A stretch of DNA of 64,000 bases from Actinomycetes bacterium (GCA_021784205.1 JAJXTB010000004.1:1-64000), one strand, 5' to 3'. Shown: positions 26,860 through 34,654, counted from the first letter of the stretch. The notes: generated from the sequence alone by a model not told the origin. Translations and numbers: made by a program.

Positions 26860-28133
26860 TCCAAGCCCACGACCTGCCTCGCCTGCTCCACGGCGACACC
26901 GGGCGACCCCTCACCCTCGCCCAGCACGAGGCGACCTTTCCCATTGGCGCTCGCCCGGGCGGGCTGTTCGAGGAACTCGAGGCCTCCGGACTGACGGGAC
27001 GCGGCGGCGCCGCCTTTCCCACCGCGCGAAAGGTGCGCCTCCTGCGCGAACAGCGCAACCACCACAAGTTCGTCGTGGTCAATGCGATGGAGGGCGAGCC
27101 AGGGGCCCACAAGGACCAGTCCCTCCTCAGCGCCAATCCCCACTTGGTCCTCGACGGCGCGGAGTACCTAGCGGCCATGATCGGCGCGAAGAACATCGCC
27201 GTGGCCGTAGCGCGCGACAACCCCTCGGTGGTCAATCACGTGACGCGCGCCCTGCACGAGCGCGAGCGCCGCCACGACCGCGGCGCCAAGTTCGAGCTGC
27301 ACACGCCGCCGTGGCGCTACGTCGCCGGTGAGGAATCGGCCCTGGTGCACTGGCTCGACGACAACGAGTCGCTGCCCCAGTACCGGCCCCAGCGACCCAC
27401 CATCTTGCGCATCGGCCACGGTCCCGTCCTGGTGGACAACGCCGAGACCTGCGCCAACGTCGGGCTGATCGGCCGCTACGGGGCGGCGTGGTTCCGCGCC
27501 CACGGCACCGAGCAAAGCCCCGGCACGACCCTCGTCTCAGTGACCGGCGCGGTCGCGCGGCCCACCGTCGCCGAGGTCCCCCTAGGCACGACGCTGCGCG
27601 AGATCCTGGCCCTGGCCGGTGCCGACCCCGACCCCCTGGCCCTCGTCATGGGCGGCTACGGAGGCAGCTGGCTCGACGGACGCCATCTCGACCTGCCCTA
27701 CGCCAACGAGACGCTCGCCCCCTACGGCGTCGGCGTGGGCGCGGGAATCATCGTCGTGCTCTCTCGCGCCGGTTGCGGCGTAGTGGAAACCCACCGGATC
27801 GTGCGCTGGATGGCCAACGAGAGCGCACGTCAGTGCGGACCGTGCGCCTTCGGCCTGCCGGCCCTGGCCGAGGACCTCGGGCACCTGGCTCACGCCACGC
27901 GCGACGCCGCCGCCGCCTACCAGCGCCTCGTCGAGCGCGCCGGCGTCATTGAGGGCCGTGGCGCGTGCCGTCACCCCGACGGGGTCGTGCGCTTCGTGCG
28001 CTCGTCGCTAGCGGTCTTCGCGGCCGACTTCGAGGGCCACCGCCACGGGGCGGCCTGCGCCGGGGCCCAGTCGCGACGCCACTTCGCCGCGGTGCCCACA
28101 CTGGAGCGCGAGGACGAGTTGATATGGGAATGA
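26856..28133 (+). CDS. NuoF-like NADH dehydrogenase flavo-iron-sulfur subunit
   Basis: 425 aa, related to the 51-kDa subunit of complex I and to NAD-dependent hydrogenase/formate dehydrogenase subunits. GLTGRGGAAFPTARK binds FMN, VVVNAMEGEPGAHKD and YVAGEESALV are the FMN/NADH sites, followed by a SLBB domain (SVTGAVARP) and a C-terminal iron-sulfur region with QCGPCAFG plus further cysteines. It is a stand-alone copy, not in a nuo operon. Overlaps the ferric-reductase-like gene and the ferredoxin gene by ATGA each. It probably takes electrons from NAD(P)H and passes them to the ferredoxin. Confidence 0.9.
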   Translation: MIQAHDLPRLLHGDTGRPLTLAQHEATFPIGARPGGLFEELEASGLTGRGGAAFPTARKVRLLREQRNHHKFVVVNAMEGEPGAHKDQSLLSANPHLVLDGAEYLAAMIGAKNIAVAVARDNPSVVNHVTRALHERERRHDRGAKFELHTPPWRYVAGEESALVHWLDDNESLPQYRPQRPTILRIGHGPVLVDNAETCANVGLIGRYGAAWFRAHGTEQSPGTTLVSVTGAVARPTVAEVPLGTTLREILALAGADPDPLALVMGGYGGSWLDGRHLDLPYANETLAPYGVGVGAGIIVVLSRAGCGVVETHRIVRWMANESARQCGPCAFGLPALAEDLGHLAHATRDAAAAYQRLVERAGVIEGRGACRHPDGVVRFVRSSLAVFAADFEGHRHGAACAGAQSRRHFAAVPTLEREDELIWE

Positions 28134-28387
28134 GGCGGCGCACCGGCGGCTTCGTGCTCGCCGTCAATCCCATCCAGTGCGACGGTTTCGGCCATTGCAC
28201 CGAACTGGCGCCCGATCTCGTGCGTCTGGACGAGTGGGGATACCCCATTATCGACAAGACCCCGGTCGCCTTGTCGAACCTCAGCGCCCTAGAGTCAGCC
28301 CGCCTCGCAGTACGTGGTTGCCCACGCCAGGCGCTGCGCATCGAGCGAGTCAGCGACCTGCCCGAGGGCCCAGCGCATCGCGCCTGA
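28130..28387 (+). CDS. Ferredoxin, three-cysteine type
   Basis: 85 aa from ATG 28130. Cys17, Cys23 and Cys64-Pro give a C-x5-C...CP pattern; the position that would hold the second cysteine of a [4Fe-4S] site is Phe20 (CDGFGHC). Such proteins usually carry a [3Fe-4S] cluster. ELAPDLVRLDEWGYP matches single-cluster actinobacterial ferredoxins. Coupled to the NuoF-like gene by ATGA, so it likely shuttles electrons from that enzyme to the membrane cytochrome. Confidence 0.88.
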   Translation: MRRRTGGFVLAVNPIQCDGFGHCTELAPDLVRLDEWGYPIIDKTPVALSNLSALESARLAVRGCPRQALRIERVSDLPEGPAHRA

Positions 28388-28409
28388 CGAGCGGGGCCTC
28401 GAAACCTAG

Positions 28410-28415
28410 TAGTGT
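28410..28415 (+). promoter_or_regulatory. Promoter -10 (TAGTGT) for bS22 gene
   Basis: Ten bases before ATG 28426, giving a leader of only a few bases. Confidence 0.35.
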
Positions 28416-28425
28416 TCAACAAGCC

Positions 28426-28527
28426 ATGGGATCACTGATTAAGAAGCGCCGCAAGCGCATGCGCAAGAAGAAGCACAAGAAGATGTTGAAGCGCACGCGC
28501 TTTCAGCGTCGCGCCGCGGGCAAATAG
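28426..28527 (+). CDS. 30S ribosomal protein bS22
   Basis: 33 aa, starting MGSLIKKRRKRM and ending FQRRAAGK; 17 of 33 residues are Lys or Arg. Length and sequence match the actinobacterial small-subunit protein bS22 seen in mycobacterial ribosome structures (same family as the mitochondrial AURKAIP1 C-terminal motif). The last 25 bases overlap the 3' end of ispE on the other strand. Often missed by gene callers because of its size. Confidence 0.9.
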   Translation: MGSLIKKRRKRMRKKKHKKMLKRTRFQRRAAGK

Positions 28528-29276
28528 GTCGTCGGCGCCGTCGGCGTCGTGGTGGTCTGGACAACGCGCACGGGTCCCACGGGACCCTCCTCACGCCATG
28601 TCTGGCGCTCGGGATCCACGTACGAGTCGACGAACATCGTCGAGCCCGACCCCGCCAGTGTCACCTCTCCGAACCTCTCGCGGGCCCAGGCCAACAGGCG
28701 CGCCAGACGCGGCTCGACCAGCGCGGCGGCGGCCTCCAGATGGTTGCGACCCGTCGGGCGAACGCCGCGCGCGACGAGTTCGTCGTAGGCGTGGAACACG
28801 CGGGTGGTGTCGATGGCGACATCGCTCAGGAGAAGGGTGACGCGCCGCGCTTCGAAGGCCAGCGGAGTCACCCGCTCGCCCACCCCCTCGACAAGCGCGC
28901 GTCCACCGACGAGGCAAAAGGGCACGTCGGCGCCGAGTGAGAGCGCCGCGGTCGCATCGCCGCCCGCCCAGCGAAGTATCGCCGCGGCGTCCGCGCTGCC
29001 TCCGCCCAGGCCGCCGCCAGTGGGGATGCGCTTGATCACGCGCACACCCGCGCGCCGGCCCACCAGGGCGAGGGCGCGAGACACCAGGTTCGTCTCGTCG
29101 GCGGCCAGGTGCGGGGCCCCCTCGATCACCAGGTAGTCCGCTGTCTCGTCGACCTCCAGGGTGTCGCCGAAGGCGAGGCTCACCATCTCAGAGCGCAGCT
29201 CGTGATATCCGTCAGCGCGCCTGCCGGTGACCTCGAGGAACCAGGTCAGCTTGGCCGGCGCGTCGAGCACGATCAC
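28503..29276 (-). CDS. ispE: 4-diphosphocytidyl-2-C-methyl-D-erythritol kinase
   Basis: 257 aa GHMP kinase of the non-mevalonate isoprenoid pathway. The N-terminal APAKLTWFLEVTGRRADGYHEL and ATP loop PTGGGLGGGSADAA are diagnostic, and the C-terminal LAGSGSTMFV is the third GHMP motif. The length is slightly short for the family (about 280-310). GTG 29276 overlaps the rsmA stop as GTGA. The open frame continues upstream in an rsmA-shadow frame; that part is not coding. Confidence 0.93.
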   Translation of the reverse strand: MIVLDAPAKLTWFLEVTGRRADGYHELRSEMVSLAFGDTLEVDETADYLVIEGAPHLAADETNLVSRALALVGRRAGVRVIKRIPTGGGLGGGSADAAAILRWAGGDATAALSLGADVPFCLVGGRALVEGVGERVTPLAFEARRVTLLLSDVAIDTTRVFHAYDELVARGVRPTGRNHLEAAAALVEPRLARLLAWARERFGEVTLAGSGSTMFVDSYVDPERQTWREEGPVGPVRVVQTTTTPTAPTTYLPAARR

Positions 29277-30085
29277 CGCGCCGCCGCCAGTCGCGCGAAC
29301 TCCTCCAGGGTCAGCTCCTCGGGCCGACGAGTGGGGTCGAGCTGCGCGCGCTCGAACACTCCCTCGCTCGCCCACGCCGCAAGTGAGCGGCGCAGCATCT
29401 TGCGCCGCTGGCCGAAGGCGGTGCGCACCACCTCGAACAGGTCGGCCTCGGCGACGACCGCGGGATCGATTGCCACCGCCGGGCGACGCACGATCTCCAC
29501 GAGCGCGGACTCCACGCGAGGTCGGGGCAGGAAGACCGCCGGTCCGACGTGGCCGACGACGCGCGCCGTGGCGAAGTAGGCCACGCGCACCGACACCGCT
29601 CCGTAGGCCTCGTCGCCGGCCCCGGCAGCGAGACGTTCGCCGACCTCTCGTTGGACCATGACGAGCATTCGCGTAATCTCGGGCACCTCTTCGAGCAGGC
29701 GCAGGACGAGTGGCGTGGCCACGTTGTACGGCAGGTTCGCGACCACGACCGCGCCACGGCCCGCGAGCAGATCCGAGAAATCCGCGGTCAGGGCGTCGGC
29801 GTGGACGACCCGCGCGGCCGGCTCGACCGACTCTCGCAGCGCGTCGAGCAGGTAGCGGTCGACCTCGATCGCGATCACCTCGGCGCCGGTCTCGATCAGG
29901 GCGAGGGTGAGAGATCCCAGTCCCGCGCCGATCTCGATCACGACGTCGCCCTCGCCCACCCGAGACAGGCGTGCGATGCGCCGCACGGTGTTGGGGTCGA
30001 CGACGAAGTTCTGGCCGAGCGCGCGCGAGGGATGCAGCCCGTGATTCTCCAGGAGGGCTGTCAGGTCTCGGCGGGTGTGGGTCAC
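29273..30085 (-). CDS. rsmA: 16S rRNA dimethyladenosine transferase RsmA (KsgA)
   Basis: 270 aa. Dimethylates A1518 and A1519 near the 3' end of 16S rRNA. SALGQNFVVDPNTVRRI-type N-terminus, SAM loop EIGAGLGSLTLAL, EVDRYLLDAL, and catalytic ANLPYNVATPLV (the NLPY motif) are present, as is FLPRPRVESALVEI. GTG 30085 overlaps the stop of the PASTA-domain gene (GTGA) and gives the expected N-terminal length; the frame extends to 30274 without homology. Confidence 0.95.
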   Translation of the reverse strand: MTHTRRDLTALLENHGLHPSRALGQNFVVDPNTVRRIARLSRVGEGDVVIEIGAGLGSLTLALIETGAEVIAIEVDRYLLDALRESVEPAARVVHADALTADFSDLLAGRGAVVVANLPYNVATPLVLRLLEEVPEITRMLVMVQREVGERLAAGAGDEAYGAVSVRVAYFATARVVGHVGPAVFLPRPRVESALVEIVRRPAVAIDPAVVAEADLFEVVRTAFGQRRKMLRRSLAAWASEGVFERAQLDPTRRPEELTLEEFARLAAAR

Positions 30086-31218
30086 CAGGAAACTTTGACA
30101 CGCACGACACCACGCCAGAGCGCGGTGAGCTGCGAGAACTGCGTTTCGTTTAGGTCCACGACCCGTCCCGGGCTGTAGTCCTGACGGTCGGTCACCACAC
30201 ACGAGACGCTCACCCCGGTCTCGAGGTCCTCGACGGTGATGCGCGTCCCCATGGGCAGATACGACGTCGCGCACTGACCCGGCACGTAGGAGTACCAGGT
30301 CGCCACGCCGATCCGAGAGTGGGTCGTTCCCACCAGCGGCGCGGCAGTGGAGTGGGTGACCACCGGCGCCGCGCGCGTCGGCGCCGAACGCGTCGGCGCC
30401 GAACGCGGGTGGGAGACCGCCGCGGTCGCCACGGCGAGCGCCGTCGTGAGAGTGATCGTCGAGCGCAGCGCCACCACGGCACCCGGCGATGGACTCTCGG
30501 CGACCACCCTCGTCCAGGGATGGCCCGCGCCGGGGCCACGGGTCGAGAAGTAGAGATCGGCATGGCGCATGACGGTGTAGACCTGGGCGCGCGAGAGATG
30601 GATCAGGTTTGGCACGCGCACGTGTCCGGCCGGCACCGGCGCGAGCAATGAGGTTGTGAGTGTCACGCTCGAGCGCGCGGCGATCGGCGTACCGGGCTTG
30701 GGGTTCTCGGCCACCACGCTCTTCCAGGTGCCGTTGGCCGATCCGGGTCCCGTGGTCGAGAAGTACAGGTCGGCTCGGTGCATCACGGCGTAGACCTGAG
30801 CGCGAGTCATGTGCGAGAGATTGGGGACTCGACCAGGGGCTCTACGCGTGGACGTCGTCGCGGTGGCGAGCTTGGTCGTCGGCGTCGCGCCGGCCGTCGC
30901 GACCTTCGTCACGGTCAGGGCCACGCTCGAGTGCCAGGCCACGAGGGTGCCCGCGCGTGGCCGCTCGGCCACGACGCGCGACCAGGTCGCGTTCGCGCTG
31001 CCCGGTCCGCTGGTCGTGAAGTAGAGATCGGCGTGGCGCATCGCGGCGTAGGTCTGCGCGCGCGAGAGTCCGACCACGTTGGGCGTGCGCACCGGCGCGT
31101 GGGTGCCCGACGCCCCCGCGTTCGAGGGCGCCATCACTACCAGTGGGGCTAGAAGCAAGCCCGCCACGGCCACCAGCAACGGCGGGCGCACGCGCCAACG
31201 CCGAGGTTCTGTTGTCAG
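30082..31218 (-). CDS. Exported protein with three PASTA domains and an RlpA-like double-psi beta-barrel; probable CTG start
   Basis: 378 aa from CTG 31218, or 369 from GTG 31191. Signal peptide (RPPLLVAVAGLLLAPLVVMAPSNAGA), then three PASTA repeats (about res 45-105, 125-190, 200-260; each with VPN/TPN...LSRAQVYxVMxxADLYF) that bind peptidoglycan or muropeptides, and a C-terminal RlpA/3D-type barrel (GVATWYSYVPGQCATSYLPMGTRI... DLNETQFSQL). CTG is preceded by GGAGG seven bases away, and no other start has one. It sits between tatD and rsmA, where actinobacteria usually have rpfB and bacilli have yabE. Confidence 0.8.
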   Translation of the reverse strand: MTTEPRRWRVRPPLLVAVAGLLLAPLVVMAPSNAGASGTHAPVRTPNVVGLSRAQTYAAMRHADLYFTTSGPGSANATWSRVVAERPRAGTLVAWHSSVALTVTKVATAGATPTTKLATATTSTRRAPGRVPNLSHMTRAQVYAVMHRADLYFSTTGPGSANGTWKSVVAENPKPGTPIAARSSVTLTTSLLAPVPAGHVRVPNLIHLSRAQVYTVMRHADLYFSTRGPGAGHPWTRVVAESPSPGAVVALRSTITLTTALAVATAAVSHPRSAPTRSAPTRAAPVVTHSTAAPLVGTTHSRIGVATWYSYVPGQCATSYLPMGTRITVEDLETGVSVSCVVTDRQDYSPGRVVDLNETQFSQLTALWRGVVRVKVSW

Positions 31219-31225
31219 TGTCTAT

Positions 31226-31230
31226 CCTCC
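31226..31230 (-). promoter_or_regulatory. Shine-Dalgarno GGAGG that selects a CTG start
   Basis: Seven bases upstream of CTG 31218-31216; GTG 31191 has no comparable site. Confidence 0.45.
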
Positions 31231-31239
31231 GCCAGGATC

Positions 31240-31263
31240 ACGGGCCAGGGTGATTCGGCCCGT
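31240..31263 (-). other. Stem-loop in the leader of the PASTA/RlpA gene
   Basis: ACGGGCC and GGCCCGT pair perfectly (7 bp) around a ten-base loop, ten bases upstream of the Shine-Dalgarno. The 126-base leader could be structured; I could not match it to a known riboswitch. Confidence 0.4.
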
Positions 31264-31325
31264 CCTCCAACGCTAGGTTGAGCGGCCCACGATGGCAACT
31301 CGTGAACCAACAATTCTACTTACTT

Positions 31326-31349
31326 CCTGATTATGACTACTTTATCAGG
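31326..31349 (-). terminator. Weak hairpin at the end of tatD
   Basis: CCTGAT and ATCAGG pair (6 bp, 12-base loop) across the tatD stop codon in an AT-rich stretch. There is no clear T-run, so termination is uncertain. Confidence 0.25.
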
Positions 31350-32124
31350 ACGGCAATCGGAAGAGCCGGGCGGTGTTGGCCCGCGTCGCGCGCGCCAGGA
31401 TCGCCGGGTCCTCGCCGCGCAGCTGAGCGACGTACTCGCCCACCACCGCCACCAGTGCTGGCTCGTTGGGCCGACCTCGATGTGGCACCGGCGCGAGAAA
31501 GGGACTGTCGGTCTCGACGTGGAGCCGCTCGAGGGGCACAATACGGATCGCCTCGCGCAGGGCCTCGGCGTTCTTGAAGGTCACTACCCCGGCCACCGAG
31601 ATGTCACAGCCCAGCGCCAGGCACCCCTCGGCGTCAGTGGACGCGCCCGTGAAGCAGTGGATCACGGTGCGTGCCGGCACTCCTTCGCTCTTCAAGATCG
31701 CGAAGAGGTCGTCGAAGGCGTCGCGGGCGTGGATCACCAGGGCGAGGTCGAGCTCGTGGGCCAGCGCGATCTGAGCCGCGAAGGCCGCTCGCTGAGCCGA
31801 GCGGGGCGAGTGCTCGTAGAAGTAGTCGAGGCCCGTCTCGCCGATGCCGACCAGGCGAGGATGGGCGCTGCGGGCCAGAGTCGCGACCTCGGCCAGGTCA
31901 CTCGTGGCGTCGTGGGGGTGCAGGCCCACCGTGGCGTAGATCTCGACCGGGCCCTCGACCTCGGTCACGGCGAGGGCCTGGGCCGACGTGGTGGCGTCCG
32001 TGCCGACCACGACCACGCTCGTCACCCCCGCGGCCGCGCTGCGCAAGAGGACCTCGGTCAGATCCGGTCCCTCCTCGGCGCGAAAATTCTCCTGGATGTG
32101 GCAGTGGGCGTCGGTCCAGGTCAC
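31345..32124 (-). CDS. tatD: TatD family metal-dependent DNase
   Basis: 259 aa TIM-barrel hydrolase acting on DNA ends. Metal ligands: TDAHCHI at the N-terminus (D-x-H-x-H), the glutamate in GIGETGLDYFYEHSP, VIHARDA, HCFTG and the late aspartate in ETDSPFLAP. GTG 32124 overlaps the metG stop (GTGA); the frame extends to 32268 inside metG and is ignored. Second gene of the metG-tatD pair. Confidence 0.94.
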   Translation of the reverse strand: MTWTDAHCHIQENFRAEEGPDLTEVLLRSAAAGVTSVVVVGTDATTSAQALAVTEVEGPVEIYATVGLHPHDATSDLAEVATLARSAHPRLVGIGETGLDYFYEHSPRSAQRAAFAAQIALAHELDLALVIHARDAFDDLFAILKSEGVPARTVIHCFTGASTDAEGCLALGCDISVAGVVTFKNAEALREAIRIVPLERLHVETDSPFLAPVPHRGRPNEPALVAVVGEYVAQLRGEDPAILARATRANTARLFRLPS

Positions 32125-33653
32125 GCGTCGATCCGAATCCGAGGAAAGAGGGGCTCTCCCTTCTCGACGACGAGGCCCCCGGGATAAAGGCCCCAGGTGG
32201 CCGCGACGTCGACGGTCGCGTCCTCGGGTGAGCCCGTGAGACCGATGCGCCGCCAGATCTCGGCACACACCGCCGGCATCGCTGGTGTGGCGAGCACGGC
32301 GGCGAGGCGCAGCACTTCGAGGGCGTCACCCAGAACGGCCTCGACGTCGACGCCCGGGGCCATCTTCCAGGGCGCGTGCTCTTCCAGGTAGGCGTTAGTG
32401 GCACTCAAGAGACGCCACGTCGACTCGAGCGCCCCCTGGGGCGAGAACGAGTCCCAGGCCTCGACGGCATCAGCGATCGCCGCGCGCGCCAGCGGGGCGA
32501 GCTCTGAATCGGCGCGTGGGGCCGGGCCAACCCCGGCGCACTTGGTCGCCACCACCGTCGCCACCCGACTCATCAAGTTGCCAAGGTTGTTGGCGAGGTC
32601 CGTGTTGTAGCGGTGCGTGATCCCCTCGTGGGAGAACTCGCCGTCGTTGCCGAGAGACGTCTCGCGCAGCAAGTAATAGCGCACCGGGTCCACACCGAAC
32701 TCACTCGTCAGCGTCACCGGGGCAATGTCGGTGAGCTTGACGGCGCCTTCGGCCGCCATGGTCTTGGAGAGCTTCTGGCCCCCCATCAACAGCCAGCCGT
32801 GGACCTGGACGTGGTGGGGCGGCTCGAGGCCCGCGGCCATGCACATCGCCGGCCACCACACGCAGTGAAAGCGGATGATCTCCTTGCCGATCAGGTGATG
32901 CGAGAACGGCCACCAGGTCGCGACCTCGTCGCCGTCACGTCCGTAGCCGATCGCGGTCATGTAGTTGATCAGCGCGTCGTACCAGACGTAGAAGACGTGC
33001 CCCTCGTCCCAGGGCACGGGAACGCCCCAGGCGATCGACGTGCGGGTGATGGAGATGTCGCGCAGACCACCCCGGATGAAGGACGCCGCTTCGTTGCGCT
33101 TGGTCTCAGGGGTGACGAAGTCGGGGTGGCTCTCGTAGTGCTCGCGCAGCCGGTCTTCGAAGGCACTCAAGCGAAAGAACCAGTTCTCCTCCTCCATCTC
33201 GGTCAGGGCCCGGCCGTGGATCGGGCATCGGCCCTGGTCCGAGGATTCCAGCGTGTAGTAGTCCTCGCAGCTCACGCAGTACAGGCCGCGATAGACGTCC
33301 TTGTAGATGTAGCCGTTGTCGTAGATGGCGCCGAGGAACTTCTGAACCGTTTCGTAGTGACGCGGCTCGGTCGTGCGAATGAAGTCGTCGTAGCTGATTC
33401 CCAGGGCGTCCCAGGCCTCGCGAAAGCGCGCCGAGGTCCTATCGGTCCACTCCTGGGGCGAGACTCCGTTCTTCGCCGCGGCGTCGGCCACCTTCTGGCC
33501 GTGCTCGTCGGTGCCGGTGAGAAATCTGGTCTCGTCACCACGCAGGCGGTGCCAGCGGGCCAGGGCGTCGGCGTTCACCGTCGTGTACGCGTGACCCACG
33601 TGGGGGGCGTCGTTCACGTAGTAGATGGGGGTGGTGATGTAGAAACGGCCCAT
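32121..33653 (-). CDS. metG: Methionyl-tRNA synthetase
   Basis: 510 aa class I synthetase. HIGH-like signature HVGHAYT at residues 18-24, signature TDEHGQK, zinc-knuckle-like CVSC...CPIH in the connective peptide (about 125-145), and KLSKT in place of KMSKS near residue 300. Anticodon-binding helical domain at the end; no C-terminal tRNA-binding extension, as in mycobacteria. TAGCCT six bases before ATG 33653 suggests a leaderless message. Confidence 0.97.
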   Translation of the reverse strand: MGRFYITTPIYYVNDAPHVGHAYTTVNADALARWHRLRGDETRFLTGTDEHGQKVADAAAKNGVSPQEWTDRTSARFREAWDALGISYDDFIRTTEPRHYETVQKFLGAIYDNGYIYKDVYRGLYCVSCEDYYTLESSDQGRCPIHGRALTEMEEENWFFRLSAFEDRLREHYESHPDFVTPETKRNEAASFIRGGLRDISITRTSIAWGVPVPWDEGHVFYVWYDALINYMTAIGYGRDGDEVATWWPFSHHLIGKEIIRFHCVWWPAMCMAAGLEPPHHVQVHGWLLMGGQKLSKTMAAEGAVKLTDIAPVTLTSEFGVDPVRYYLLRETSLGNDGEFSHEGITHRYNTDLANNLGNLMSRVATVVATKCAGVGPAPRADSELAPLARAAIADAVEAWDSFSPQGALESTWRLLSATNAYLEEHAPWKMAPGVDVEAVLGDALEVLRLAAVLATPAMPAVCAEIWRRIGLTGSPEDATVDVAATWGLYPGGLVVEKGEPLFPRIRIDA

Positions 33654-33659
33654 CCGCCA

Positions 33660-33665
33660 AGGCTA
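33660..33665 (-). promoter_or_regulatory. Leaderless promoter -10 (TAGCCT) for metG
   Basis: Six bases before ATG 33653. Confidence 0.5.
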
Positions 33666-33670
33666 GTGAA

Positions 33671-34528
33671 TCACGTACCGCGCTCGGCGCGGAGCGAGAG
33701 CGCCATCTCGTAAGCCTCGCGATGAGTCACGCCGAGGTCCGCGACGACCCCGGCGACGGCGTCGCGCAGGCTGGCTCCCTCGCCGAGTCGTTCGGCGAGG
33801 GCTGCGCGCACCAGTGAACCATCCAGCGCGGGCCGCGTCGCGGCGTCGAGCACGAGGACGACTTCGCCACGTACGTCGCGCGAACCCACGAGCTCGCTCA
33901 CCTCTGCGAGCGTGCCGCGCAGCACCTCCTCGTAGATCTTGGTCAACTCGCGCACGACCGCCACGCGCCGCTCGGGGAAGACCTGGGCTAGCTCCGCCAG
34001 GGTGACGGCGAGGCGCTGGGGCGACTCGTAGGCGATGATCGTGCGCTCCTCGCGCGCCCAGACGTCGTAGAGCGCTCGGCGCTCACCTGCCTTTCGCGGC
34101 ACGAAGCCGTCCATCACGAAGCGCTCCGTGGGCAGACCGCTCACCGAGAGAGCCGCGACGACCGCCGAGGGGCCCGGCGCGGTCGTCACTCGATAACCCG
34201 CCGCCACCACGGCGGCCACCACCCGTGCGCCGGGGTCGCTGATGCCCGGGGTGCCGGCGTCGGTCACCAGCGCCACTCTCTGGCCGGCGGCGACGTCGGC
34301 GACGACGCGCGCGCTCAGGGCGACTTCATTGTGCTCGTGCAGGGCCACCAGCCGGCCCACCGGGGCGATACCCAGGGCGCTCAGCAAGGTGCGGGTGCGC
34401 CGGGTGTCCTCGCAGTAGATCGTGGCGGCCCGTGAGAGCTCCTCGAGCGCACGTCGGGTGATGTCGCCGAGGTTGCCCAGGGGGGTCGCCACGACGACCA
34501 GTGCGGCGGTTTCGACCGCTTCTTCCAC
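33671..34528 (-). CDS. rsmI: 16S rRNA (cytidine-1402-2'-O)-methyltransferase RsmI
   Basis: 285 aa tetrapyrrole-methylase-fold enzyme. ATPLGNLGDITRRALE, CEDTRRTRTLL, ALVTDAGTPGISDPG and APGPSAVVAALSVSGLP are the family blocks; FVPRKAGER follows. It modifies C1402 in the decoding centre. GTG start with GAGGAG upstream. It is close upstream of metG, as in mycobacteria, and divergent from bL37. Confidence 0.96.
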   Translation of the reverse strand: MEEAVETAALVVVATPLGNLGDITRRALEELSRAATIYCEDTRRTRTLLSALGIAPVGRLVALHEHNEVALSARVVADVAAGQRVALVTDAGTPGISDPGARVVAAVVAAGYRVTTAPGPSAVVAALSVSGLPTERFVMDGFVPRKAGERRALYDVWAREERTIIAYESPQRLAVTLAELAQVFPERRVAVVRELTKIYEEVLRGTLAEVSELVGSRDVRGEVVLVLDAATRPALDGSLVRAALAERLGEGASLRDAVAGVVADLGVTHREAYEMALSLRAERGT

Positions 34529-34556
34529 GTCGCTCCTCGGGTCCTCGTCGATCTAC

Positions 34557-34562
34557 TAACAT
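34557..34562 (+). promoter_or_regulatory. Leaderless-type promoter -10 (TAACAT) for bL37
   Basis: Eight bases before ATG 34571. Confidence 0.4.
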
Positions 34563-34570
34563 TGTCACCT

Positions 34571-34654
34571 ATGTCAAAGCGGACCGTGAAGCGCAAACTA
34601 CGCGCCAAGAAGAAGGCCAACCACGGCAAGAAGCCGAACTGCGGTCGCGGCTAG
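34571..34654 (+). CDS. 50S ribosomal protein bL37
   Basis: 27 aa: MSKRTVKRKLRAKKKA then NHGKKPN and a short CGRG tail. The basic stretch and NHGKxPN end match bL37, the tiny large-subunit protein found in mycobacterial ribosomes (about 24 aa). The extra CGRG tail is unusual. Its stop shares CTAG with the convergent GDPD gene. Too short for ordinary gene callers. Confidence 0.88.
   Translation: MSKRTVKRKLRAKKKANHGKKPNCGRG

Noticed and set aside
31219..31344. c-di-AMP (ydaO-type) riboswitch before the PASTA/RlpA gene
   Set aside because: Expected from the gene type, but I could not find the conserved sequence blocks of that riboswitch; only a hairpin is reported.
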